Source: Qipengyuania sp. YIM B01966 (lineage in GTDB: Bacteria > Pseudomonadota > Alphaproteobacteria > Sphingomonadales > Sphingomonadaceae). From it: 64,000 nt of DNA. The stretch spans positions 310,001 to 374,000 of the forward strand of contig NZ_JADMNM010000002.1 in the NCBI RefSeq assembly GCF_016461955.1, written 5' to 3'. Positions 32,506-42,316 of the stretch are shown in pieces. Each line of letters begins with the position of its first letter. The stretch's first letter is position 1. The notes beneath the pieces were generated by a model. That model saw nothing but the letters and a program-made list of their open reading frames with translations. It ran no database searches and was not told the origin of the DNA. Made by a program: the position numbers and the translations under genes.

Positions 32506-33142
32506 GAGCCTGCTCGATCGCGGAACTGACGCTGTCCATGTCGGCCATACCGTCTACCCGTGCGACGATCCCGCGGCGTTCATAATCGGGCAGGATCGGC
32601 TGCGTCTTGGCACGATATTCGGCCATGCGCGTGCGCACGGTCTGCTCGTTATCGTCAGGCCGGCGCTTGAACTCAGTCGAACCGCATTTGTCGCAGGTGC
32701 CCGGCTGGCGCGGCAGTTTGTAGCGGTCATGATACCCCTCGCCGCAATTGGCGCAGGTGAAGCGGCCGGTGATCCGGTCAACCAGCGCATCCTCGTCGAC
32801 CTCCAGCTCGATCACCCGGTCGAGGCGCCGCCCGTGCCGAGCAAGGATCTCATCAAGCGCCGAAACCTGCTCACCGGTCCGAGGATAACCATCGAAGATT
32901 GCCCCGACAGCCGGGCCCATCGTGGCCAGCTCCGCATCGATCAGTTCAGAGACGATCTCGTCGGAGACGAGTTCGCCGCGCTCCATCACGGCTTTGGCCT
33001 TGAGACCGACAGGCGTGCCCGCCTTCACTGCGGCGCGCAGCATATCGCCCGTCGAAAGCTGGCGCATGGCGCGCCCATCAACCAGCCGCTGGGCCTGCGT
33101 CCCCTTGCCGGCGCCCGGCGGTCCGAGGAGGATGATGTTCAT
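32498..33142 (-). CDS. adk: Adenylate kinase
   Basis: 214 aa, AMP + ATP to 2 ADP. P-loop GPPGAGKGT (8-16), AMP site (RQLSTGDMLRAA), FDGYPRT, and a long LID carrying four cysteines (CANC ... CDKC), so a zinc-type LID as in Gram-positive enzymes. The start ATG at 33142 gives MNIILLGPPGAGKGT. Directly downstream of secY as in many spc operons. Confidence 0.98.
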   Translation of the reverse strand: MNIILLGPPGAGKGTQAQRLVDGRAMRQLSTGDMLRAAVKAGTPVGLKAKAVMERGELVSDEIVSELIDAELATMGPAVGAIFDGYPRTGEQVSALDEILARHGRRLDRVIELEVDEDALVDRITGRFTCANCGEGYHDRYKLPRQPGTCDKCGSTEFKRRPDDNEQTVRTRMAEYRAKTQPILPDYERRGIVARVDGMADMDSVSSAIEQALG

Positions 33143-33187
33143 GGCGGCCCCTTCCCGTCTACGCACCGTGCCCGGCCAGCCGGCGAC

Positions 33188-34552
33188 CTAGCGCAGCCGC
33201 CCCTTCAGCTTAGCCTTCTTGATAAGGTCGCCATATTGATGCGCAAGCAGGTGGGACTGGATCTGGCTGATGGTATCCACTGTCACGTTGACCACGATCA
33301 GCAGGCTGGTGCCGCCAAGGAACAGCGGAATGCCGGTCTGCGCGATCATATATTCCGGCACCACGCAGACGATGGTGAGATAGATCGCCCCGATCACCGT
33401 GATACGGGTCAGCACGTAATCGAGATAATCGGCGGTGCGCTTGCCCGGGCGAATGCCGGGGATGAAGCCGCCGTTCTTCTTGAGGTTTTCCGCCGTTTCC
33501 TCGGGATTGAACACCACCGCGGTGTAGAAAAAGCTGAAGAAGATGATCCCGATTGCATAGAGCAGCATGTAGATCGGCTGCCCGTGCTGGAGATAGAAAT
33601 TGAGCTGGTTGATGATCCCGCCGGCGGTCGAATTCTGGTCGAGCGCGTTGCCGGCAAACTGACTGATGGTCAGCGGCAGCAGCAGCAATGAACTGGCGAA
33701 GATTGGCGGGATGACGCCCGCGGTATTCAGCTTGAGGGGGAGGTGCGAGCGATCGGCCTGCATCATCCCGCGCTGCGTCGCGCGCTTGGGATACTGGATC
33801 AGCAACCGCCGCTGCGCCCGCTCCATGAAGGCGATGAACAGGATCAGCACCACGATCATCGCCAGGAAGCCGATAATGATCACCGGGCTGATCGAGCCGG
33901 TCCGCCCGCCTTCGAACAGGTTGGCGGTGAAGCTGGGGAACTGGGCGACGATGCCCGCCATGATGATCAGCGATACACCGTTGCCGATGCCCCGACTGGT
34001 GATCTGCTCACCCAGCCAGAGGAGGAACATGGTCCCGCCGATCAGGCTGATGACGGCAACAATGCGGAACAACAGGCCCGGATCGACCACCGCCTGCAGA
34101 CCGCTCTGCGCGCCGTAGCTTTCGAGGCCCACCGCGAGGAACCAGCCCTGGATGGCGGTGAGGAACACGGTGCCATAGCGGGTGTACTGGTTAAGCTTCT
34201 GCCGCCCGGTCGCGCCTTCCTTCTTCAGCGCCGCGAGCGCCGGATGAAGCGCTGCCGCAAGCTGCACCACGATCGACGCGGTAATGTACGGCATCACGCC
34301 CAGCGCGATCAGGCTCATGCGTTCAAGGCTGCCGCCCGAGAACGTGTTGAACAGGTCGAGAATGCCGCCCCGCGTCTGGTCGTACAGCGTCTCGAGGATC
34401 AGCGGGTTAACGCCGGGCAGCGGCACGAAGCTGAGGAAGCGGAAGATGACCAGCGCACCGATGGTGAACCAGATGCGCTTCTTGAGCTCGGTCGCCTTGG
34501 AGAAGTTGGCGAAGCTCAGATTGCTGGCGAGATTGTCGGCGCGTGATGCCAT
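33188..34552 (-). CDS. secY: Protein translocase subunit SecY
   Basis: 454 aa, ten hydrophobic segments, the pore of the Sec translocon. Seen: MPYITASIVVQL in TM2, KLNQYTRYGT, and the C-terminal cytoplasmic loop (NLKKNGGFIPGIRPGKRTADYL). Precedes adk by 45 nt and follows rplO. Confidence 0.99.
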   Translation of the reverse strand: MASRADNLASNLSFANFSKATELKKRIWFTIGALVIFRFLSFVPLPGVNPLILETLYDQTRGGILDLFNTFSGGSLERMSLIALGVMPYITASIVVQLAAALHPALAALKKEGATGRQKLNQYTRYGTVFLTAIQGWFLAVGLESYGAQSGLQAVVDPGLLFRIVAVISLIGGTMFLLWLGEQITSRGIGNGVSLIIMAGIVAQFPSFTANLFEGGRTGSISPVIIIGFLAMIVVLILFIAFMERAQRRLLIQYPKRATQRGMMQADRSHLPLKLNTAGVIPPIFASSLLLLPLTISQFAGNALDQNSTAGGIINQLNFYLQHGQPIYMLLYAIGIIFFSFFYTAVVFNPEETAENLKKNGGFIPGIRPGKRTADYLDYVLTRITVIGAIYLTIVCVVPEYMIAQTGIPLFLGGTSLLIVVNVTVDTISQIQSHLLAHQYGDLIKKAKLKGRLR

Positions 34553-34654
34553 GAGACACTCGAATTCCTAGCTTGGCGCCGGTCCCTCCCGGCACAGGGC
34601 CGATAGATAGGGTGCGGGGGCCGCGTTGCGAACCCCCGCTTTGTATCTATCCGC

Positions 34655-35194
34655 TTATTCGCCGGCCTTGGCCTTGGCGCGGGCGGCCTTATTGGCTTCG
34701 GCGCGGGCGGCCTTCTTTTCGTGTTCGGGCGCGCCCTTGGCGATCACCTCGACCGAGCCACCGGCCTGTTCGACCGCCTCGATGGCGCCCTTGCTGGCGC
34801 CGGCGACCTTGAACGCGACCTTGGCGGTCAGCGTACCCTTGCCGAGCAGACGCACGCCATCCTTGCCGCCGCGCGCAAGGCCGGCCGCCTTGAGCGCGTC
34901 GTGATCGATCGTCGCGCCTTTGTCGAGCTTGCCGGAATCGATGAACTTCTGGACCATGCCCAGGTTCACCTCGGCATAATCCTTGGCGAAGATGTTGTTG
35001 AAGCCGCGCTTCGGCAGCCGCATGTGCAGCGGCATCTGACCGCCTTCAAAGCCGTTGACCGCAACGCCCGAACGCGCCTTCTGACCCTTCTGGCCGCGGC
35101 CGGCGGTCTTGCCCTTGCCGGACCCGATGCCACGGCCGACACGGATGCGGCTCTTGCGCGCACCATCATTGTCGCGGATGTCATTGAGTTTCAT
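34655..35194 (-). CDS. rplO: 50S ribosomal protein L15
   Basis: 179 aa. [22 protein letters not shown] and [14 protein letters not shown] are the usual L15 N-terminus. The last 20 residues are Ala/Lys-rich, an extension beyond the usual 145-160 aa. The open frame upstream to 35890 is a shadow of the methyltransferase. It is separated from rpmD by an oppositely oriented gene and appears to start a new transcription unit with secY and adk. Confidence 0.98.
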   Translation of the reverse strand: MKLNDIRDNDGARKSRIRVGRGIGSGKGKTAGRGQKGQKARSGVAVNGFEGGQMPLHMRLPKRGFNNIFAKDYAEVNLGMVQKFIDSGKLDKGATIDHDALKAAGLARGGKDGVRLLGKGTLTAKVAFKVAGASKGAIEAVEQAGGSVEVIAKGAPEHEKKAARAEANKAARAKAKAGE

Positions 35195-35260
35195 TGTCTG
35201 CACTCGCTTTCGCTTGGCCCCGCCGCAGCAGGGGGTTTCGCACCTTGTGGGAAAGCGGGG

Positions 35261-35289
35261 CGCATAGCCGCCGACAGCGGGCTTGCCAA
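35261..35289 (-). promoter_or_regulatory. Candidate promoter of the rplO-secY-adk unit
   Basis: Minus-strand TTGGCA and TATGCG hexamers with a 17-nt spacer lie about 70 nt upstream of rplO in the 171-nt divergent gap. A promoter is expected here because the upstream operon ends in a terminator and an opposing gene. Confidence 0.5.
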
Positions 35290-35365
35290 GCCCCTTCCGG
35301 CCCTTCACGGCCGGCATGTGAACCCACGCGATCTGAAGAATGTGCCGCCCGAAAGGCCGCTGCCA

Positions 35366-35977
35366 ATGACTGCGGAGCCGGTTGCATGGGACGATCCGAA
35401 GATAGCGTATGTCGTCACCCGATGCCGAGGGCGGCGCGTGATCGATCTCGGCTGCGTGATGCACGACCCGCGAGCCTATACATCGCGCTATTGGCTCCAT
35501 CGTGCACTGGCCGAAAGCGCGGCCGAGGTGACCGGCATCGATCTCGACTCCGAAGGCGTGGCCGCACTCGCCGCGCGAGGGTACCGCGTGCTCCAGGGCG
35601 ATGCCGAGGATTTCTCCGTTACCGAACGGGTCGACGTGGTGGTGGCCGGCGATATCATTGAACATTTGGGCAATCCTGGCGGATTGCTCCGATCGGCACG
35701 TGAAGCCCTGGTGCCGGGTGGCTGTCTGATCATCCAGACGCCTAACCCATGGTACTGGCGCAACAGCGTCAAGGCGATGTGGGGGCGCGAGGTGGCCAAC
35801 AATCCCGAGCATACCTGCTGGTTCGATCCGCGCACCATGCGCCAGCTGACCGCGCGCTTCGGCTTTGAACTGGGCGAGGTCGCATTCCATTCGCGGTATC
35901 GACGCGACCGCTGGCTACCGCTGCCGCGCGGCTGGAAACATACCTCGTGGTCGGGAGTGCTCACGCCGCGCGCATGA
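35366..35977 (+). CDS. Class I SAM-dependent methyltransferase
   Basis: 203 aa, Methyltransf_11/23-like Rossmann methyltransferase. Motif I is [16 protein letters not shown] (with Val-Met replacing the usual Gly-x-Gly), motif II acidic residue in [11 protein letters not shown], then GDAEDFSV, and motif [19 protein letters not shown]. After motif VI ([15 protein letters not shown]) the sequence has a Trp-rich C-terminus. The substrate is unknown; the layout resembles UbiG-like or glycan-linked enzymes. It is the only plus-strand gene inside the ribosomal cluster and splits rpmD from rplO. The ATG at 35366 follows GAAAGG. Confidence 0.85.
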   Translation: MTAEPVAWDDPKIAYVVTRCRGRRVIDLGCVMHDPRAYTSRYWLHRALAESAAEVTGIDLDSEGVAALAARGYRVLQGDAEDFSVTERVDVVVAGDIIEHLGNPGGLLRSAREALVPGGCLIIQTPNPWYWRNSVKAMWGREVANNPEHTCWFDPRTMRQLTARFGFELGEVAFHSRYRRDRWLPLPRGWKHTSWSGVLTPRA

Positions 35978-36006
35978 AAAAACCCCGGCGCAGAGGCCGG
36001 GGTTTC
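35977..36006. terminator. Bidirectional terminator between methyltransferase and rpmD
   Basis: AAACCCCGGC pairs with GCCGGGGTTT (loop about five bases). On the minus strand a run of six T follows, so it ends the S10-spc transcript after rpmD. On the plus strand GGTTTCTCC follows, ending the methyltransferase transcript. Confidence 0.9.
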
Positions 36007-36035
36007 TCCGTATCACTAGCACATAGTGCTAAAGG

Positions 36036-36212
36036 TCAGTCGACCACCACGACCAGATGCGGGATCTTGGCGATCGCGCCGCGCACTTCGGGGGTGTCCT
36101 GGCGCTCAACGATCTTGTGCATCTTGTTGAGACCGAGACCGATGAGAATCTTGCGCTGCGCTTCGGGGCGACGGATCGGCGAACCGATCTGCTTGATCTT
36201 GATGGTAGCCAT
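36036..36212 (-). CDS. rpmD: 50S ribosomal protein L30
   Basis: 58 aa: starts [20 protein letters not shown] and contains [20 protein letters not shown], unmistakable L30. It is short, and is last in the S10-spc transcript here. It starts 7 nt after rpsE stops and is followed 24-30 nt later by a strong terminator. Confidence 0.98.
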   Translation of the reverse strand: MATIKIKQIGSPIRRPEAQRKILIGLGLNKMHKIVERQDTPEVRGAIAKIPHLVVVVD

Positions 36213-36218
36213 TATCTC

Positions 36219-36995
36219 TTACTCCACCAGAGCCGCTGCGTCGGCTTCCGCCTCGGCCTCGCTGGCGCCACCACGGCCGAGCAGGTCAGCGACCTTCTTG
36301 CCGCGGCGCTGCGCGACCGACTTCGGCGAAGTCTGGTCCTGCAGCGCATCGAAAGTGGCGCGGATCATGTTGTAGGGGTTGGACGTGCCGACCGACTTGG
36401 TCACCACATCGGCGACGCCCAAGCTCTCGAACACGGCGCGCATCGGACCGCCGGCAATGATGCCGGTCCCCGGAGGCGCGGTCCGGACAGTCACCTTGCC
36501 GGCCCCGAAACGACCATTGCCGTCATGGTGCAGCGTACGACCTTCCTTCAGCGGGACGCGGATCATCTTCTTGCGCGCCGAGGCGGTCGCCTTGGTGATG
36601 GCTTCGGGCACTTCGCGCGCCTTGCCATGACCGAAGCCGACGCGGCCCGACCCGTCACCGACCACGACCAGCGCTGCAAAGCCGAACCGCTTGCCGCCCT
36701 TCACCGTCTTCGAGACGCGGTTGATGTGGACCAGCTTTTCAATGATCCCGTCATCTTCCTCTTCGCGGCGATTGTCACGGCGGTCGCCCCGGCCACGGCC
36801 ACGGCCCCCGTCACGCCCGCCACGATCGCCGCCGCGGCCACGGCCACGACCGCCTTCGCGCGCTTCTGCCGGCTGCGCGGGATCGCCCGCCGCTGCCGAC
36901 TGGTTCTCGGCCGCTTCGCTCGGCGTAGTCGCCACGGCCGGAGCTTCGGTCGTTTCCACCGGAGTGGTTTCGTTGGTGTTTTCGTCAGCCATCAT
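36219..36995 (-). CDS. rpsE: 30S ribosomal protein S5 with RG-rich extension
   Basis: 258 aa instead of about 166. Residues 1-45 are acidic, Thr/Ala/Glu-rich; residues about 46-75 are an RG-repeat segment ([20 protein letters not shown]); the canonical S5 starts near [19 protein letters not shown]. The decoding-centre part and the [17 protein letters not shown] region are intact. A C-terminal acidic tail follows. It overlaps rplR by one base. Probable role of the extension: RNA contact or disorder; not known. Confidence 0.97.
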   Translation of the reverse strand: MMADENTNETTPVETTEAPAVATTPSEAAENQSAAAGDPAQPAEAREGGRGRGRGGDRGGRDGGRGRGRGDRRDNRREEEDDGIIEKLVHINRVSKTVKGGKRFGFAALVVVGDGSGRVGFGHGKAREVPEAITKATASARKKMIRVPLKEGRTLHHDGNGRFGAGKVTVRTAPPGTGIIAGGPMRAVFESLGVADVVTKSVGTSNPYNMIRATFDALQDQTSPKSVAQRRGKKVADLLGRGGASEAEAEADAAALVE

Positions 36996-37339
36996 CAGAA
37001 CTCCAGCCCGCCTTCGCGGGCGGCGTCGGCCAGCGCCTTGACGCGGCCGTGAAACAGGAAGCCGCCGCGATCGAACACGACGGTGGTTACGCCGGCCTTC
37101 TTGGCAGCTTCGGCGATGTCCTTACCCACCTTGCTGGCAGCATCGACGGTGGCGCCGGTGTTGTCGGCCCCCAGCGTGCTCGCGGCGGCGAGGGTGCGAC
37201 CGGCAGCATCGTCGATGATCTGCGCATAGATGTGGCGGCCAGTGCGGTGCACCGAGAGGCGGGGCTTGCCACCGGCGCGGCTCTTGAGCGCGGTCCGCAC
37301 CCGGCGGCGGCGGCGATCGAACAGGGAAAGCTTGGCCAT
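36995..37339 (-). CDS. rplR: 50S ribosomal protein L18
   Basis: 114 aa 5S rRNA-binding protein. [19 protein letters not shown] at the start and [26 protein letters not shown] at the end are typical (family-wide C-terminus). Between rplF and rpsE, adjoining both closely. Confidence 0.98.
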   Translation of the reverse strand: MAKLSLFDRRRRRVRTALKSRAGGKPRLSVHRTGRHIYAQIIDDAAGRTLAAASTLGADNTGATVDAASKVGKDIAEAAKKAGVTTVVFDRGGFLFHGRVKALADAAREGGLEF

Positions 37340-37340
37340 G

Positions 37341-37874
37341 TTACTTCTTCTTCCCTTCCTTGCGGAAGATGTATTCGCCGCGGTACTTGATGCCTTTGCC
37401 CTTATAGGGTTCGGGCTTGCGCCAGCGGCGGATTTCGGCGGCGAACTGGCCTACGGCCTGCTTGTCGATGCCGCTGATTTCGACCGTCGTCTGGTCAGGA
37501 GTCTTGACCTCCAGACCTTCGGGCACGTCGAGATCGACATCGTGGCTGTAGCCGAGCTGAAGCTTGAGCTTCTTGCCCTGCGCGCTCGCACGATAACCGA
37601 CGCCGGTGATTTCCAGCACCTTAGTGAAGCCGTCGGTGACGCCTTCGACCAGGTTCGAGACCAGCGTGCGCTGCATCCCCCAGAAATCGCGCGAGCGGCG
37701 GGTGTCGTTCGCCGGCGTGACCGAAATCGAGCCGTCTTCGAGCTTGTATTCGACATCGTCGGCCAGGCCCATCGACAGGGTGCCCTTGGGCCCCTTCACG
37801 GTGAGCGTGCCGTTCTCGATATTGGCGGTGACCCCGGCCGGGATCGCCACCGGCTTCTTGCCGATGCGGCTCAT
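37341..37874 (-). CDS. rplF: 50S ribosomal protein L6
   Basis: 177 aa: [20 protein letters not shown] and the C-terminal [20 protein letters not shown] are signature. Overlaps rpsH by one base (TGATG), indicating coupled translation. Confidence 0.99.
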   Translation of the reverse strand: MSRIGKKPVAIPAGVTANIENGTLTVKGPKGTLSMGLADDVEYKLEDGSISVTPANDTRRSRDFWGMQRTLVSNLVEGVTDGFTKVLEITGVGYRASAQGKKLKLQLGYSHDVDLDVPEGLEVKTPDQTTVEISGIDKQAVGQFAAEIRRWRKPEPYKGKGIKYRGEYIFRKEGKKK

Positions 37875-38269
37875 CAGAACACCTCCGCCAGCACTTCGCC
37901 GCCAACATTCTGCGTGCGCGCTTCGGCATCCGAAAGCACGCCACGCGGCGTCGAGACGATGGTGATGCCAAGGCCGTTGCGGACCACCGGCAGTTCGCGG
38001 CTGCCCGAATAGATCCGGCGACCGGGCTTCGAGACGCGCGCAACGTGCTTGATCGCCGGTTCGCCTTCGAAATATTTCAATTCGATCCGCAGCGCCTTGT
38101 GCTTGCCCGAAGTGTCTTCGCTGTAGCCACGGATGTAGCCTTCGCGCTGGAGCACTTCGAGGACATTGGCACGCAGCTTCGACGCGGGAGAGAGGACGCT
38201 GTCCTTCTTCGCCTGCTGGCCGTTGCGGATGCGGGTGAGCATGTCACCCAAGGGATCGGTCATAGCCAT
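37874..38269 (-). CDS. rpsH: 30S ribosomal protein S8
   Basis: 131 aa: [16 protein letters not shown] (start of conserved region) and the C-terminal [15 protein letters not shown] of S8 with [13 protein letters not shown]. Binds helix 21 of 16S rRNA and, in E. coli, regulates the spc mRNA. Follows rpsN by 11 nt. Confidence 0.99.
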   Translation of the reverse strand: MAMTDPLGDMLTRIRNGQQAKKDSVLSPASKLRANVLEVLQREGYIRGYSEDTSGKHKALRIELKYFEGEPAIKHVARVSKPGRRIYSGSRELPVVRNGLGITIVSTPRGVLSDAEARTQNVGGEVLAEVF

Positions 38270-38280
38270 CTGTCAGATCC

Positions 38281-38586
38281 TCACCAGCTCGACTTGGTCA
38301 GGCCCGGGATCAGGCCCTTGTTGCCGAGGTTACGCAGTTCGATGCGGTTGAGACCGAACTTGCGGTAGTAGCCGCGCGGGCGGCCGGTGGTGGCACAGCG
38401 GTTGCGCACCCGGGTCGGGTTCGCATTGCGCGGAATTTCCGCCAGCTTGAGGCGCGCGATCAGACGCTCGCCCTCGTCGAGGGATTCATCGTCGGCAATC
38501 GCCTTCAACCGGGCATACTGGCCGGCATACTTCTTCACGAGCTTCTTGCGCCGCTCGTTCTTGTTGATGGAACTCAGTTTCGCCAT
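38281..38586 (-). CDS. rpsN: 30S ribosomal protein S14
   Basis: 101 aa, the long zinc-independent (C-) form: [20 protein letters not shown] and [18 protein letters not shown] without the CxxC pairs. Between rplE and rpsH. Confidence 0.99.
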   Translation of the reverse strand: MAKLSSINKNERRKKLVKKYAGQYARLKAIADDESLDEGERLIARLKLAEIPRNANPTRVRNRCATTGRPRGYYRKFGLNRIELRNLGNKGLIPGLTKSSW

Positions 38587-38615
38587 GGACTTAAGCTCTC
38601 TTCCTCAAATCTGCG

Positions 38616-39221
38616 TCACGCAGCGGCCTGCTGCTGCTCACCGGTCGGTTCCGGGGCAGCGGCCTCTTCGCGGGGGAACGGGAAACCGAACAGGCGGAGC
38701 AGCTCACGCGCTTCGTCATCGGTCTTCGCCGTGGTGGTTACGATGATGTCCATGCCCCGGATCTTCTCGATCTTGTCGTAGGAGATCTCGGGGAACACGA
38801 TCTGTTCCTTGAGGCCCATGGCGTAGTTGCCACGGCCGTCGAAGGAACGCGGATTGAGGCCGCGGAAGTCGCGGATGCGCGGCATCGCGACCGTCACCAG
38901 ACGGTCGAGGAATTCGTACATCCGTTCACGGCGGAGCGTCACCTTGGCCCCGATCGGCATCCCTTCGCGCAGCTTGAACTGAGCGATCGACTTCTTCGCC
39001 TTGGTGATGACCGGCTTCTGACCGGCAATCAGCGCCATTTCCTCGGCCGCGGTCTGGACCTTCTTCTTGTCCTGGCTGGCTTCACCCACGCCCATATTGA
39101 GCGTGATCTTTTCCAGCCGGGGCACTTCCATCGCATTCTTGTAGCCGAACTTTTCCGTCATCGCCTTGACGATGCGGCTTTCGTAATCGGTCTTGAGACG
39201 CGGGGTGTACTTGTCAGCCAT
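38616..39221 (-). CDS. rplE: 50S ribosomal protein L5
   Basis: 201 aa; the family is usually about 179. Core motifs ENKIT-like [18 protein letters not shown] and [20 protein letters not shown] are present. After GFPFP comes a Glu/Gln/Ala-rich tail ([17 protein letters not shown]). Contacts 5S rRNA and the P-site tRNA. Overlaps rplX by eight bases. Confidence 0.98.
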   Translation of the reverse strand: MADKYTPRLKTDYESRIVKAMTEKFGYKNAMEVPRLEKITLNMGVGEASQDKKKVQTAAEEMALIAGQKPVITKAKKSIAQFKLREGMPIGAKVTLRRERMYEFLDRLVTVAMPRIRDFRGLNPRSFDGRGNYAMGLKEQIVFPEISYDKIEKIRGMDIIVTTTAKTDDEARELLRLFGFPFPREEAAAPEPTGEQQQAAA

Positions 39222-39534
39222 CGATGGTCTCCCCGGACTTCACGGCCACGCGGACCTTCTTGCCGTCCTTGGTTTCGAACCGCACGCGGGTCGGCTTGCC
39301 GTCCTTGGGATCGGCCAGCGCAACCTTGGCGATGTGCATCGGCGCCTCGCGGCGATCGATCCCGCCCTGCGGGTTGGCCTGGCTCGGCTTGCGATGACGG
39401 GCCGCGACATTGATGCCTTCGACGACGACTTTGCCGTCCTTCGGCATCACGGTCTGGACGGTGCCGGTACGGCCCTTGTCCTTGCCCGACAGCACGACGA
39501 CCTTGTCGCCCTTTTTGATCTTGGCGGCAGCCAT
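39214..39534 (-). CDS. rplX: 50S ribosomal protein L24
   Basis: 106 aa KOW-domain protein starting assembly of the large subunit: [20 protein letters not shown] and the [17 protein letters not shown] region. The ATG at 39534 overlaps the rplN stop (TGATGG). The longer open frame to 39843 is a shadow of rplN. Confidence 0.98.
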   Translation of the reverse strand: MAAAKIKKGDKVVVLSGKDKGRTGTVQTVMPKDGKVVVEGINVAARHRKPSQANPQGGIDRREAPMHIAKVALADPKDGKPTRVRFETKDGKKVRVAVKSGETIDG

Positions 39535-39902
39535 CACAGCACCTCCGGCGCGAGCGAGATGATCTTCATGAAGCCGCGGCCGCGCAGTTCGCGCACCACC
39601 GGGCCGAAGATACGGGTACCGATCGGCTCCTCGTTCTTGTTGACGAGCACGGCGGCATTCGAATCGAAACGGATCACGCTGCCATCGGGACGACGCACAT
39701 CCTTCTTGGTGCGAACGATCACCGCGCGGTGAACGTCGCCCTTCTTGACCTTGGCGCGCGGCTGCGCTTCCTTGACCGACACGACGATAACATCGCCGAC
39801 CCCGGCGGTGCGCCGCTTCGACCCGCCCAGCACCTTGATGCACTGGACGCGCTTGGCGCCGCTATTGTCCGCCACGTCGAGGTTCGATTGCATCTGAATC
39901 AT
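39534..39902 (-). CDS. rplN: 50S ribosomal protein L14
   Basis: 122 aa: [27 protein letters not shown] and the C-terminal [18 protein letters not shown], canonical. 84 nt after rpsQ; that short gap shows only a small GC hairpin (GCCCGGCC-type). Confidence 0.99.
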   Translation of the reverse strand: MIQMQSNLDVADNSGAKRVQCIKVLGGSKRRTAGVGDVIVVSVKEAQPRAKVKKGDVHRAVIVRTKKDVRRPDGSVIRFDSNAAVLVNKNEEPIGTRIFGPVVRELRGRGFMKIISLAPEVL

Positions 39903-39986
39903 CGATGCTGTTCCTTCCTACCTGGCTTGCCGGAACCAGTCCGGCAGTTCCAAAAACCTGCCCGGCCGCGTGGCCGGGCGCTAACA

Positions 39987-40277
39987 TCAGTTGCCCGCCG
40001 CCTCGACTTCGAGATCGGCTTCGACCGCCACGCCCTTGCTGGCCTGGACTCGGTCGAGCACGGCCCACGTCTTGGTCTTGGAGATCGGCTTTGTCTCCTC
40101 GATGCGGACGGTGTCGCCGGGGCGATATTCGTTGTTCTCGTCGTGCGCGTGATATTTCTTCGAACGACGGATGATCTTCCCGTAGAGCGGGTGCTTCACC
40201 TTGCGTTCGACCAGCACGGTGACGGTCTTGTCGGTCTTGTCGGAGGTGACGGTCCCGATCAGGATACGCTTGGGCAT
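39987..40277 (-). CDS. rpsQ: 30S ribosomal protein S17
   Basis: 96 aa: [21 protein letters not shown] and [20 protein letters not shown]. Binds the central 16S region early in assembly. The ATG at 40277 follows GGAAG; the upstream frame extension is shadow. A short acidic tail extends the C-terminus. Confidence 0.98.
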   Translation of the reverse strand: MPKRILIGTVTSDKTDKTVTVLVERKVKHPLYGKIIRRSKKYHAHDENNEYRPGDTVRIEETKPISKTKTWAVLDRVQASKGVAVEADLEVEAAGN

Positions 40278-40287
40278 GGGTTCTTCC

Positions 40288-40500
40288 TTACGCCTTGGCT
40301 TCGGCCGTTGCGGCGCGCTGGGTCTGCAGGGTCTTGATCCGCGCAATGGTGCGGCGCACCTCGCGGATGCGCGCGGGGCGCTCAAGCTGGTTGGTCGCCG
40401 CCTGGAAGCGCAGGTTGAACTGCTCGCGCTTCAGCTCGACCAGCTGGTCGTTCAGCTGATCGTCGCTCTTGGCCCGCAGGTCTTCGACATTCTTGGCCAT
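40288..40500 (-). CDS. rpmC: 50S ribosomal protein L29
   Basis: 70 aa helical protein near the tunnel exit. [27 protein letters not shown] and [17 protein letters not shown]-type C-terminus (here [18 protein letters not shown]). Two tandem ATGs, 40503 and 40500, overlap the rplP stop. Confidence 0.98.
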   Translation of the reverse strand: MAKNVEDLRAKSDDQLNDQLVELKREQFNLRFQAATNQLERPARIREVRRTIARIKTLQTQRAATAEAKA

Positions 40501-40934
40501 CATTCGCCTCCGAGGTGCGAGGTGTCGCCCAGACGGGCCACGACCTTGGTCTTGATCGGCAATTTCATCGCCGCACGCTCGAACGCTTCAGCGGCCAGCG
40601 GGCCGGCCACGCCGTCCAATTCGAACAGGATGCGACCCGGCTTCACGCGGGCGGCCCAGTATTCGACCGAGCCCTTGCCCTTACCCTGCCGCACTTCGGC
40701 GGGCTTCTTGGACACCGGCACGTCCGGAAACACGCGGATCCACAGGCGTCCCTGGCGTTTGATGTGGCGCGTGATCGCGCGGCGAGCGGCTTCGATCTGA
40801 CGCGCGGTGACGCGTTCCGGTTCGAGTGCCTTCAGGCCATATGAGCCGAAGTTCAGAGCGGTGCCACCCTTGGCGTCACCTTTGATCCTGCCCTTGAAGG
40901 CCTTGCGGTATTTGGTTTTCTTCGGTTGCAGCAT
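40500..40934 (-). CDS. rplP: 50S ribosomal protein L16
   Basis: 144 aa: [39 protein letters not shown] and [20 protein letters not shown]. Lines the A-site tRNA path of the large subunit. 15 nt after rpsC. Confidence 0.99.
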   Translation of the reverse strand: MLQPKKTKYRKAFKGRIKGDAKGGTALNFGSYGLKALEPERVTARQIEAARRAITRHIKRQGRLWIRVFPDVPVSKKPAEVRQGKGKGSVEYWAARVKPGRILFELDGVAGPLAAEAFERAAMKLPIKTKVVARLGDTSHLGGE

Positions 40935-40949
40935 TTGGCTTACTCTACC

Positions 40950-41654
40950 TTAGCGCCGGTCGAAAACCGGGCGGACGCCAGAAGTTTGCGCTTCCATCAT
41001 CAGCCGGTCCTGCGCGGTCGGATCGTGAGCGAGGATCTCGCCCTTGAAGATCCACACCTTGATCCCGATGATGCCGTAGGCGGTCAGCGCCTCGGCTTCG
41101 GCGTAATCGACATTGGCGCGCAGCGTGTGCAACGGCACCCGGCCTTCGCGGTACCATTCGACGCGGGCGATTTCCGCCCCGCCGAGCCGGCCACCGCAGA
41201 CAATCTTGATGCCTTCGGCGCCCAGGCGCAGCGCCGACTGCACCGCGCGCTTCATCGCCCGGCGGAACGCGACACGGCGGATCAGCTGATCGGCGACACC
41301 TTGTGCGACAAGCTTCGCGTCGATTTCCGGCTTGCGGATTTCAACGATGTTCAGCTTCACCTCGCTGGCGGTCATCTTGGCAAGCTGGCCGCGCAGCTTC
41401 TCGATGTCGGCGCCCTTCTTACCAATGATGACGCCCGGCCGAGCCGCATAGATCGACACGCGGCACAGCTTCGCCGGGCGCTCGATCACCACCTTGGAAA
41501 TCGCCGCCTGGGGCAGCGAATCCATGATGAACTTGCGGATCGCGATGTCTTCCTTGAGCAGCTGCGCATAGTCGCGCCCCTCGGCGTACCAGCGGCTGTC
41601 CCAAGTCCGGTTGATCTGCAGGCGCAGGCCGATCGGATTGCTCTTCTGACCCAT
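40950..41654 (-). CDS. rpsC: 30S ribosomal protein S3
   Basis: 234 aa: [24 protein letters not shown], the KH motif [17 protein letters not shown], and the mRNA-entry helicase region ([17 protein letters not shown]). Four bases after rplV. Confidence 0.99.
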   Translation of the reverse strand: MGQKSNPIGLRLQINRTWDSRWYAEGRDYAQLLKEDIAIRKFIMDSLPQAAISKVVIERPAKLCRVSIYAARPGVIIGKKGADIEKLRGQLAKMTASEVKLNIVEIRKPEIDAKLVAQGVADQLIRRVAFRRAMKRAVQSALRLGAEGIKIVCGGRLGGAEIARVEWYREGRVPLHTLRANVDYAEAEALTAYGIIGIKVWIFKGEILAHDPTAQDRLMMEAQTSGVRPVFDRR

Positions 41655-41657
41655 GGC

Positions 41658-42035
41658 TTACGCCTCCTCTACTTCACGGACCACGATCCGAAGCCGGCTG
41701 AAGGGCTTGAGGATGCGGGTCGACTTGCCGCGGCCACGCGTGTGGAACCGCTTCATGGTAATCGACTTGCCGACCGAAGCCTCGGCCACGACCAGCGCGT
41801 CGACATCCAGATTGTGGTTGTTTTCCGCATTGGCGATCGCCGAGGCGAGCACCTTGCTGGCGTCCTTGGCCATCGCCTTCTTCGAGAAAGCGAGGATGTT
41901 GAGCGCATCCTCGGCCTTCTTGCCGCGGATCAACCCGGCCACCAGGTTCAGCTTCTGGGCTGAACCGCGAATGGTCGTGCCAACCGCCAGCGCCTCGTTA
42001 TCGGCGACGCGGCGCGGAGCTTTCTGCTTGCTCAT
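41658..42035 (-). CDS. rplV: 50S ribosomal protein L22
   Basis: 125 aa: [24 protein letters not shown] and the tunnel-loop segment [18 protein letters not shown]. Overlaps rpsS by one base at 42035. Confidence 0.99.
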   Translation of the reverse strand: MSKQKAPRRVADNEALAVGTTIRGSAQKLNLVAGLIRGKKAEDALNILAFSKKAMAKDASKVLASAIANAENNHNLDVDALVVAEASVGKSITMKRFHTRGRGKSTRILKPFSRLRIVVREVEEA

Positions 42036-42310
42036 CAGCGCTTGCCCTTCTTGTCGGCGGCGTGACCCGGGAAAGTGCGCGTGGGCGCGAACTCACCGAG
42101 CTTGTGACCGACCATGTCTTCGTTGACCGAGACAGGGATGAACTTACGGCCATTGTAGACGTTGAACGTCAGGCCGACGAATTGCGGCAGGATCGTGCTG
42201 CGACGCGACCAGGTCTTGATCGGTGCGCGGCCACCCGCTTCCTGCGCGTCCTCCGCCTTCTTCAGAAGGCTGAGTTCGACGAACGGACCTTTCCAGACGG
42301 AACGAGCCAT
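42035..42310 (-). CDS. rpsS: 30S ribosomal protein S19
   Basis: 91 aa: [40 protein letters not shown] and the C-terminal [20 protein letters not shown]. Standard position after rplB. Confidence 0.99.
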   Translation of the reverse strand: MARSVWKGPFVELSLLKKAEDAQEAGGRAPIKTWSRRSTILPQFVGLTFNVYNGRKFIPVSVNEDMVGHKLGEFAPTRTFPGHAADKKGKR

Positions 42311-42316
42311 GTCGGA

